A stretch of 37,561 nucleotides of DNA, taken from NCBI GenBank assembly GCA_902384455.1, contig CABMCB010000047.1:1-37561 (forward strand). Reading direction: 5' to 3'. Position 1 is the stretch's first letter. Every line of letters begins with the position of its first letter. This document shows, piece after piece, positions 24,404 to 30,280 of the stretch. This stretch comes from an uncultured archaeon (GTDB lineage Archaea; Altiarchaeota; Altiarchaeia; IMC4; SCGC-AAA252-I15). Position numbers and translations under genes: made by a program. Under the pieces are notes generated by a model, which made no database searches, was not told where the DNA came from, and worked only from the letters and a program-made list of their open reading frames with translations.

Positions 24404-24434
24404 GGTGCAATCAAACCATATTCGCGATGTAAGG

Positions 24435-24447
24435 CCTTTTAAAAAGG
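24435..24447 (+). promoter_or_regulatory. TATA box of the EGF-like secreted protein gene
   Basis: CCTTTTAAAAAGG, a perfect palindrome apart from its centre, lies 32-44 bases before the GTG at 24479. The short leader contains GGTGG (24470-24474) four bases before the start. Confidence 0.5.
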
Positions 24448-24478
24448 AGGTTCACACAAGTATCATACAGGTGGTCTG

Positions 24479-25579
24479 GTGGTCGGAAAGAAAGCGTTTG
24501 CAGTGTTTCTGGTTTTGTTTCTTCTTTTGCAAACGGTTGCCGCCAATCCGTTCTCAGATTTAATCTCTATGATTGAGTCCATGATTAAGGGATTATTCTC
24601 TGCGGCGCAGGGATTTACTAAAACATCAGACTCCAGTTCAGAACCCAAAACGACCACGACTACAATCCCAATTACGGCAACGCATTCGACGACAACCCTA
24701 CTCCCGTCAATTACTACGACAACAACGACACTAGAAACAACCACAACTTCCATTTCCACAATAGCATGCCCTAAAGACTGCAGCAGCCACGGCTCATGCG
24801 ACGAAAAAACAGGGGTATGCCTGTGCGTAACCGGATACAGCGGCATAGACTGCTCAATCTCCTCTACCGGAGGCGGCTGCGTCAACAAGACGCTGGAAGA
24901 AACATGCAAGAAACCCAACATGTACTGCAGCCTAGAAAAATGCGTCTGCAACGCCAATTACGCCAACTGCAACATGATTACCGCAGACGGATGCGAAACA
25001 AACACCTTAACAGACACAAACAACTGCGGCACATGCGGCCTAGCATGTATATCCACCACCGGAAGCATGAGCGCTTGCGTAGCCGGCAAATGCGTAACAA
25101 CCAAGAAACCCAACGGAGAAACATGCGCCGCAGACAAAGACTGCGCAAGCGGCAACTGCCTGCCAGCGCAAACAGGCAAACGATGCGCATCAAAAACAAG
25201 CTGCTGGCCATGCCAAGTCATAAACACCACGGGAACTGAATGCGTAGATGCGACCGCGGGAACAGACCCAAAAAAAGAATGTGACGCCGAAGACGAATCA
25301 ACATGCGGCAAAAACGGACAATGCGACGGCCGCGGAAACTGTCAGATGTATCCCTCAGGCGTCGTCTGCTCTGACGGCAGCTGCAGCAACAACAGGTACA
25401 ATTTTCCGGGAACGTGCAATGGCGAGGGAAAGTGCGTCAGCAGCAGAACTGAAAACTGCAACGACGGCAACCCCTGCACGGAAGACAGTTGCTCGTCGTC
25501 CGGGTGCGTCAACTTGCCTTTGGCGGACGAAACTCCCTGCGGGTCGCAAAGACGCTGCCGAGACGGAGACTGCGTCTGA
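24479..25579 (+). CDS. Secreted EGF-like, Cys-rich protein
   Basis: A 366-residue predicted surface protein starting at GTG, with GGTGG as ribosome binding site. A signal peptide (about 1-22) and a short amphipathic segment are followed by a Thr-rich linker (55-92), likely glycosylated. An EGF-like domain spans 97-125 (CSSHGSC ... CLCVTGYSGIDC). Next come a CETN...NCGTCGLAC module (172-205), a KDCASGNC module, and a C-terminal CNDGNPCTEDSC repeat with ADETPCGSQRRC. These modules are known from large secreted proteins of myxobacteria and some archaea, where they act in binding or adhesion. No enzyme domain or C-terminal membrane helix is seen, so the protein may be released or held by partners. 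Confidence 0.75.
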   Translation: MVGKKAFAVFLVLFLLLQTVAANPFSDLISMIESMIKGLFSAAQGFTKTSDSSSEPKTTTTTIPITATHSTTTLLPSITTTTTTLETTTTSISTIACPKDCSSHGSCDEKTGVCLCVTGYSGIDCSISSTGGGCVNKTLEETCKKPNMYCSLEKCVCNANYANCNMITADGCETNTLTDTNNCGTCGLACISTTGSMSACVAGKCVTTKKPNGETCAADKDCASGNCLPAQTGKRCASKTSCWPCQVINTTGTECVDATAGTDPKKECDAEDESTCGKNGQCDGRGNCQMYPSGVVCSDGSCSNNRYNFPGTCNGEGKCVSSRTENCNDGNPCTEDSCSSSGCVNLPLADETPCGSQRRCRDGDCV

Positions 25580-25604
25580 ATCATTTACGGCTCGCTAGGA
25601 ATTC

Positions 25605-25859
25605 TTACCCGTACCTAAACTTTAGGTAAAGCACTACCGAAGAAAGAAGAATCCCGATGAGGTTAGTGACGATTATGGGCGTGTTCCCAAGGAGTACGCC
25701 GTAGATGAGCCACAAAAAAAGGCCTGTCACATAAATCAAATACATCCCAAGCGAAATGTCCTTCGTCCTCCTGGTCTTTACGCTCTGAACTATCTGAGGC
25801 ACAAGAGAAACGAGAATAAGGAATCCGGCCGCGTACCCCAATAAATCGACGGCCTCCAT
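25605..25859 (-). CDS. SemiSWEET (PQ-loop) sugar transporter
   Basis: An 84-residue membrane protein with three transmembrane helices, the size and layout of SemiSWEET transporters, which dimerise to pass sugars across the membrane. The PQ motif (LVSLVPQIVQSVKTRRTKDIS) and the following SLGMYLIYVTGLFLWLIYG are characteristic. The frame is open to 25901, but ATG 25859 gives the family length and avoids overlap with the preceding MJ1316-domain gene, 11 bases upstream; the two are probably co-transcribed. The actual substrate is unknown. Confidence 0.85.
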   Translation of the reverse strand: MEAVDLLGYAAGFLILVSLVPQIVQSVKTRRTKDISLGMYLIYVTGLFLWLIYGVLLGNTPIIVTNLIGILLSSVVLYLKFRYG

Positions 25860-25870
25860 AACATTATATT

Positions 25871-26143
25871 CTATTGCCCCTTTAATCTCCTTTTGTTCCA
25901 CACAGTCTTGCCGTTTCTGCGTATTTCGCGTATTCTGTGCATGGGAATCAACGCTTCTGGTTCGCCTCCTTTTAATGCAAAGAAGTCGCCTTTGATTATG
26001 ACGTTGGTGTACTGTATTTCCTTGGGCACGTCAAGGTCGAGGTAGAGTATGGAGTACTCGGCGGGTTTGAGGCTTGAGTCGTAGCGTATTCTGTTTAGTG
26101 CGTCCTTCTCCAATGCTTCTTTGAGGGGTTTCTCTTTTTTCAT
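25871..26143 (-). CDS. MJ1316-domain protein (UPF0248/DUF504)
   Basis: A 90-residue protein matching the UPF0248/DUF504 family, now described as an MJ1316 domain predicted to recognise RNA cyclic ends. Family features are the N-terminal ALNRIRYD-type stretch, then a strand with IIKGDFFAL, and the C-terminal PMHRIREIRRNGKTVW. The function is inferred for the family, not demonstrated here. The ATG is supported by a TATA box at 26170-26179 shared with a divergent candidate RNA gene. A SemiSWEET gene follows in the same direction. Confidence 0.85.
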   Translation of the reverse strand: MKKEKPLKEALEKDALNRIRYDSSLKPAEYSILYLDLDVPKEIQYTNVIIKGDFFALKGGEPEALIPMHRIREIRRNGKTVWNKRRLKGQ

Positions 26144-26169
26144 CCAACTATTTTTTTGTTAACCGGCAG

Positions 26170-26179
26170 GTATTTATAC
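26170..26179. promoter_or_regulatory. Palindromic TATA box shared by two divergent transcripts
   Basis: GTATTTATAC reads as a TATA box on both strands (GTATAAATAC on the minus). It lies 27-36 bases before the MJ1316-gene ATG and about 25-34 bases before 26204, where the candidate RNA begins. Confidence 0.5.
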
Positions 26180-26203
26180 TTTGTTGTAGTACAAGGTAAT
26201 GTA

Positions 26204-26394
26204 TAGGGTGTGGGGTGATCGGGTAACGCATCAAGAGCATCTTCCGGAGGAACTTTGGGGAACCTCCAGCCCGTCCTGCGGGATATCCTGAAAAGGTGGG
26301 AGATGAAAACAAGTCCATCTCAGCTTCGTCCGAGGTGGTGGGTCATGATGCGTACTTCCCTCCCGGGGAGTGGCTTCGCGCCTGCCCGACCCTA
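26204..26394 (+). ncRNA. Candidate structured non-coding RNA, about 190 nt
   Basis: A non-coding stretch between the MJ1316 gene and the convergent asparagine-synthase-like gene, with an archaeal TATA box correctly placed for a start near 26204. The ends pair: TAGGGT (26204-26209) with ACCCTA (26389-26394). An inner long-range helix pairs ACGCATCA (26226-26233) with TGATGCGT (26346-26353), extendable by two pairs past a bulged A. Between them are local hairpins: GGAGG/CCTCC (26246-26250 and 26263-26267), CCCG/CGGG (26270-26273 and 26279-26282) and GAGATG/CATCTC (26300-26305 and 26316-26321). The nested order of the two long-range helices recalls RNase P RNA, but the universal ACAGAA-type motif of that RNA was not found. 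SRP RNA hallmarks are also absent. The strand is inferred from the promoter. Confidence 0.5.
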
Positions 26395-26407
26395 AAACAC
26401 CGAATTC

Positions 26408-27316
26408 TCACTTCAAGAGACTCTGAAGGTACAGTACCATATAGCGCGTTTCGCCTTCGTCTTTTGCCTTCTTCTTGAATCCATGTTTGCGCGCCAGACG
26501 GTCGATAATCTGGTTGCTTCCGCTTCCGTACTGAGCCGCCTTCTTCCTCCTGTTGAGGATGTTCTCTGGCACATTGTAGCGCTCGGCAAGAAGGCGGAAT
26601 ACGTACTTGCGGATGAATCGGCGGCCGTTTATTTCGTCTACGCACGCGTAGGGTGGTTCTTGGTTGGGTTGTATTTCCCTTAGTTTGTAGTCTGCTGGTA
26701 GTGATGATGCGTATTGCAGGAATTTTTGTGTGACGTAGGGGAACTTTAGGTTTACTCCTGCGGCTTGTGTTACTGCGATGTCGTATTTTAACTGCGCGTC
26801 GTGCAGATTTTGTACGTCCAAGTCAAGTGCCTCTTCAAGGGCGTGCCATCCTTGGTTTGCGGCAATGGAGAGGTAGCGGTCGTATCCTCCGAAAAGTTCG
26901 TCTGGTCCTTGGCCGCATAATACTGTCTCAATGTTTTTTTGTGCGAGCGTTTCGCTTGCTAAGTAGAATGGGATTGCGACCGCTGTTTTCAGGGGGTTGG
27001 CTTCGCCTATGGCGTGAAGTATTACTGGGAGGGCTTCTTCGACGTCTTCTTCGGTTATTTTTTTGTATTCCACTACGAAGGGGAGTTTTGGTTCGGCTTC
27101 TTTGGCGTGCTGCGCATCGACGCTTCCTTCGGCGCCAATATTGACTGCGTGCACTTTGGCGTACTTGCTTGCCACATACCCAAGCACTGTGCTGTCTAAT
27201 CCTGCGGAGTAAATAAGGCCGACCTCCTTTTCTCCTTCTACTGCGGCAGATACTGCTTCTTCAAGTAGCTCCTGCAGGTGGTCTACTACTGATGTGAGGG
27301 TTTTGTCTTCCGTCAT
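26408..27316 (-). CDS. Asparagine-synthase-like ATP-PPase, no glutaminase domain
   Basis: A 302-residue enzyme consisting only of the C-terminal synthetase half of AsnB-type asparagine synthases. The pyrophosphatase loop is SAGLDS (37-42) and the second motif GQGPDELFGGY (135-145) is intact. The N-terminal glutamine amidotransferase domain with its Cys1 is absent, so the enzyme must use ammonia, another subunit, or make a different amide. The ATG at 27316 is chosen over the upstream in-frame ATG at 27343 because the TATA box lies at 27343-27350. The C-terminus is Lys/Arg-rich. It is divergent from a beta-CASP nuclease that appears to use the same TATA element. Confidence 0.8.
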   Translation of the reverse strand: MTEDKTLTSVVDHLQELLEEAVSAAVEGEKEVGLIYSAGLDSTVLGYVASKYAKVHAVNIGAEGSVDAQHAKEAEPKLPFVVEYKKITEEDVEEALPVILHAIGEANPLKTAVAIPFYLASETLAQKNIETVLCGQGPDELFGGYDRYLSIAANQGWHALEEALDLDVQNLHDAQLKYDIAVTQAAGVNLKFPYVTQKFLQYASSLPADYKLREIQPNQEPPYACVDEINGRRFIRKYVFRLLAERYNVPENILNRRKKAAQYGSGSNQIIDRLARKHGFKKKAKDEGETRYMVLYLQSLLK

Positions 27317-27342
27317 AATGAAGTAGATTAAGGGGCGGCACA

Positions 27343-27350
27343 CTTTAAAA
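27343..27350. promoter_or_regulatory. Single TATA element between divergent genes
   Basis: CTTTAAAA (TTTTAAAG on the other strand) is 27-34 bases from the minus-strand ATG at 27316 and 24-31 bases from the plus-strand ATG at 27374. One near-palindromic element may serve both genes. Confidence 0.5.
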
Positions 27351-27373
27351 TGCGGCGAATACCATACCTTCGT

Positions 27374-28621
27374 ATGGATGTTTCTTTGTTGGGGGCGGCT
27401 CGTGAGGTTGGCAGGAGCGGTGTTCTTGTTTCTGTTGACGAAATGAATCTTCTTTTCGATTACGGCGTTAAGCTTGATACGCCTCCTTCTTTTCCTTTGA
27501 CTCCGTCTAAGGTTGACGCTTTGTTCTTAAGCCACGCGCACCTTGACCACTGCGGCATGGTTCCGTGGGCTTTTAGGGCGCTAGGATGCCACATCTTTTC
27601 CCTCAACGTTTCTTACCAGATGGGTCGGCTTCTTCAGGAGGATTTCGTCAAGATAAACAAGCTCAAGAAGATGGAGACGCCTTACGGCGAAGACGAAATC
27701 AAGGCGCAGGACCGAGGGTTTCAGGGGGTAAATTACGGGGAAGAGCATCATTTCGGGAACGTCAGATTCAGCTTCCACGACGCAGGCCACATTCCCGGGA
27801 GCGCGTCGGTTCTTGTCACCACAAAAAGCGGGCACTCAATCCTCTATAGCGGCGACGTGCAGACCGCAGATAGCCGGCTTCTTAAAGGATGCAGTCTGCC
27901 CCACGCAGACACCCTAATCCTAGAATCAACATACGGCGACCGCAACCACCCCGACAGGTCAGAAACGGTAAACCGCCTTATGGGCTCCATAAAAGAGACA
28001 TTGGACGGCGGAGGAATAGCCATGATGCCTGCGTTCGCGGTGGGGCGAACCCAAGAACTACTACTTCTGCTAAAAGACAGCGGATTCCCAGTCTACCTGG
28101 AAGGAATGGGCCAGGAAGTGACGCGCATAATCCTACAGTACCCTGAACTGCTGAAGAACGCAGGAGAACTGGAGGCGGCAGCAAACGGCGTCAGCTGGAT
28201 TGCTGACCCCCGGGGTCGCGAGGAAGTTCTTCATGAGCCGTGCGTTATTTTGACTACCGCTGGCATGCTTACTGGGGGCCCTATTATGTGGTATCTTGAG
28301 CGGCTGGGCGAGAGGCGCAACCACAGTATACTCCTTACCGGCTATCAGGTGGCTGGGACTAACGGCCGCATGCTTCTTGATGAGGGTTGTATTATTGGGG
28401 ATTCGGGTCAGCGTGTTCCCATAAGGTGTAAGGTGGAGTCGTTTGATTTGTCTGCGCATACCGACCAGGATGGGTTGCGTTCTATTGTCGATAAAGTGAA
28501 TCCGTCTAGGGTTATTTTGAATCACGGTGACCCGGAGGCGGTGGAGACTCTGTCCGGTCTTCTGCCGTCGGGCATTGAGGTTTTGGCGCCTTCGTTGGGT
28601 GAAATATTGAAGTTAGACTGA
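27374..28621 (+). CDS. Beta-CASP metallo-beta-lactamase ribonuclease, aCPSF-like
   Basis: A 415-residue RNA-processing nuclease of the beta-CASP family. Metallo-beta-lactamase motifs are HAHLDH (54-59), H139 in AGHIPGS and D161 in YSGDV. The beta-CASP part shows ILESTYGDR, TTAGMLTGGP, a long ILLTGYQVAGTNGR segment, and the late His in SFDLSAHTDQDGL. It lacks the N-terminal KH domains of the archaeal termination factor aCPSF1/FttA, so it resembles the shorter aCPSF2 or RNase J-type paralogs that degrade or mature RNA. The ATG at 27374 (MDVSLLGAAREVGRS) is the family-like start and fits the shared TATA box; ATG 27350 would lie on that box. Confidence 0.85.
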   Translation: MDVSLLGAAREVGRSGVLVSVDEMNLLFDYGVKLDTPPSFPLTPSKVDALFLSHAHLDHCGMVPWAFRALGCHIFSLNVSYQMGRLLQEDFVKINKLKKMETPYGEDEIKAQDRGFQGVNYGEEHHFGNVRFSFHDAGHIPGSASVLVTTKSGHSILYSGDVQTADSRLLKGCSLPHADTLILESTYGDRNHPDRSETVNRLMGSIKETLDGGGIAMMPAFAVGRTQELLLLLKDSGFPVYLEGMGQEVTRIILQYPELLKNAGELEAAANGVSWIADPRGREEVLHEPCVILTTAGMLTGGPIMWYLERLGERRNHSILLTGYQVAGTNGRMLLDEGCIIGDSGQRVPIRCKVESFDLSAHTDQDGLRSIVDKVNPSRVILNHGDPEAVETLSGLLPSGIEVLAPSLGEILKLD

Positions 28622-28657
28622 AAAACCGGTTTTTTGTAGTTTTCTGGATTTTTTAAC
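28621..28657 (+). terminator. T-rich terminator after the beta-CASP gene
   Basis: A self-complementary AAAAACCGGTTTTT at the stop codon is followed by three T runs, typical of archaeal T-tract termination. The final T-rich part runs into ATTTTTTAACC, which probably doubles as the TATA-like element for the next gene (ATG 28681). Confidence 0.45.
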
Positions 28658-28680
28658 CCTCTCTCACTCCTAACTTACCT

Positions 28681-29727
28681 ATGGGGTCTCGGAAAAAGCA
28701 TCCTTCAGGCAGCCCGCCGTCATCTTCATCGGGAGCGAGGAAACCGTCTATTTATCACCCTAAACGCAGCCATTCCCTCACTTTGCCTACTGCGCCGGCG
28801 GTTTCCTCTGCTTCTAAAGTTCATCGTGAGCCCCATAAGCCCCATACTCCGGTTGAGCACCCCAAAAATGAAAAAGGCATGCACTCCGCCCACGTTGCAG
28901 CACATAAGCACTCCCAAAAGAAAAAGAACAAGCACCTGACTATAGTCGCCTTCCTATCCAGCGGATTCTTCCTTTTGCTTATAACATTCGGAGTGGTCGC
29001 AATAGCTGCCGGACTCATATTGTCCCATGATTCGCCACCTCTTACGGCCGTCTCAGCTACTACTCAGCCTACGATAATACCTCAGCAGGAGGTAGACACG
29101 TCAACCACTATCTCCCCCTACTTCGAGGAACCCACCACAGTGCCTGCTGCCCCGCAAACAACCCTTCCTAACGAGTCGGAGACGCCGTCCACGACGTCAA
29201 TGCCCGCGCCGACAACCACAACATTCACGACTACGACGCTCCCGGAAGTAGACCCTAATTCGACGGGCAACTGCACGGTCACGTCAAACGACACAACACA
29301 AGAGCAGCCTCCCGAGAAAATAGTCCTCAACGACGGGAGCATAATAAACATATACGACAACAGCAAAGGATTCTTCATCAACCTATTCAACACGATGCCT
29401 CAGGCCGCGACGTTCACGATGTCCGCGGAGACGAAAAACAACAAGTCCGTCGCAGTAGAGCCTTCAGTCGTGACCATAGAACCAAACGGCAACACAAGCA
29501 TATTCATCGACACCCGAGGAAACGTGTCAGCCAACACTGAACTGACCATTCACGCCAAAAGCTACGGGCTAGAATACGCAATCAAACTCCAGATAGTAAA
29601 ACACCCCGTAACCGACGGCGGACACGTAAACAGCGGAAGAGACGGATGCGGAGGATGGGCGCTGGGCGACACAAGCTGGCACAACGGCTACTACCAAAAC
29701 CCAATAGTGCAACAAGCAGGCGGATGA
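28681..29727 (+). CDS. Membrane-anchored Thr-rich surface protein
   Basis: A 348-residue protein of unknown function. A basic, Ser/Pro-rich cytoplasmic N-terminus (1-85) leads to one transmembrane helix (about 88-113), then a long Ser/Thr/Pro-rich stalk (about 115-195) with TTTTTTFT-type runs. An Ig-like or beta-sandwich domain follows (about 200-310: KIVLNDGSIINIYDNSKGF ... VVTIEPNGNTSIFID). The final 30 residues are Gly- and Trp-rich. The topology is inside N-terminus, outside C-terminus. The stalk resembles those in the window's other exported proteins, suggesting a common envelope-spanning design. The stop lies 29 bases from the convergent dUTPase stop. Confidence 0.65.
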   Translation: MGSRKKHPSGSPPSSSSGARKPSIYHPKRSHSLTLPTAPAVSSASKVHREPHKPHTPVEHPKNEKGMHSAHVAAHKHSQKKKNKHLTIVAFLSSGFFLLLITFGVVAIAAGLILSHDSPPLTAVSATTQPTIIPQQEVDTSTTISPYFEEPTTVPAAPQTTLPNESETPSTTSMPAPTTTTFTTTTLPEVDPNSTGNCTVTSNDTTQEQPPEKIVLNDGSIINIYDNSKGFFINLFNTMPQAATFTMSAETKNNKSVAVEPSVVTIEPNGNTSIFIDTRGNVSANTELTIHAKSYGLEYAIKLQIVKHPVTDGGHVNSGRDGCGGWALGDTSWHNGYYQNPIVQQAGG

Positions 29728-29756
29728 CTTGTCTCGTCGGCCTTAGAACAGCGTTT

Positions 29757-30242
29757 TCAGACTATTTTTCCGCCCTGGTATTTTCCGGCGTATAGCGTCG
29801 TTGTTCCTTCGACTTTTTCGAATACGATTTGGGCTACGCGCGCGCCTCGTTCCAGAGTGAATTCGTGGGCGCACTCGTTCTTCAAACCCATTGTGAGCGT
29901 GCCCGTGAATCCGGGGTCCACGAGCGCGGTGTAAAGCATGCAACCGCACCTGAACAAGCTGCTTCTTGGCAGAATCCGGGCGGCAACGCCCGCAGGCATC
30001 TTAACGCTCTCAACAGACTCCACAAGGACGTATTCATCAGGCGCAAGAACCAGTTTGTCGCCAAAAATCTCCTCCACCTGAGGCGTCTTGCGCGAAGAAA
30101 CACCCAAAAAAGAGGAGGACTTAAGCCGGTAAAAGCGGCCTGCGCGCAAATCGTATCCTGAACCCCCCAAAGCCTTCTCGTCCCAGTCGGAAAGAAGGTT
30201 CTCATCCTTTATCAGACGCAGGATTTCAGAGCGTCCAAGCAT
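29757..30242 (-). CDS. dut: Archaeal dUTPase of the dCTP-deaminase-like family
   Basis: A 161-residue nucleotide hydrolase that would convert dUTP to dUMP, keeping uracil out of DNA. Family motifs are GYDLRAG (29-35), PRSSLFRCG (92-100), VDPGFTGTLTMG (108-119), ARVAQIVFEKVEG (134-146) and the C-terminal YQGG. In dCTP deaminases and bifunctional DCD-DUT enzymes the position corresponding to G119 is the catalytic Glu of an ITLE-type strand. Its absence, as in known archaeal monofunctional dUTPases, argues against deaminase activity. The ATG start is supported by TATTATTAAC 24-33 bases upstream. It is divergent from the FG-GAP membrane protein gene across only 38 bases. Confidence 0.8.
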   Translation of the reverse strand: MLGRSEILRLIKDENLLSDWDEKALGGSGYDLRAGRFYRLKSSSFLGVSSRKTPQVEEIFGDKLVLAPDEYVLVESVESVKMPAGVAARILPRSSLFRCGCMLYTALVDPGFTGTLTMGLKNECAHEFTLERGARVAQIVFEKVEGTTTLYAGKYQGGKIV

Positions 30243-30248
30243 AAGAAA

Positions 30249-30275
30249 GTAATATACTCCCGTGCGTTAATAATA
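30249..30275. promoter_or_regulatory. Interlocked divergent promoters
   Basis: GTAATATACT (30249-30258) lies 23-32 bases before the plus-strand ATG 30281. TATTATTAAC on the minus strand (30266-30275) lies 24-33 bases before the minus-strand ATG 30242. Each TATA box sits inside the other gene's start region, so the two transcripts may compete. Confidence 0.5.
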
Positions 30276-30280
30276 GGGTG

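Noticed and set aside
26204..26394. RNase P or SRP RNA identity for the candidate RNA
   Set aside because: The helix layout recalls RNase P, but the conserved ACAGAA-type and GAGGAAAGTCC-type sequences are missing; SRP helix 8 hallmarks are absent as well.
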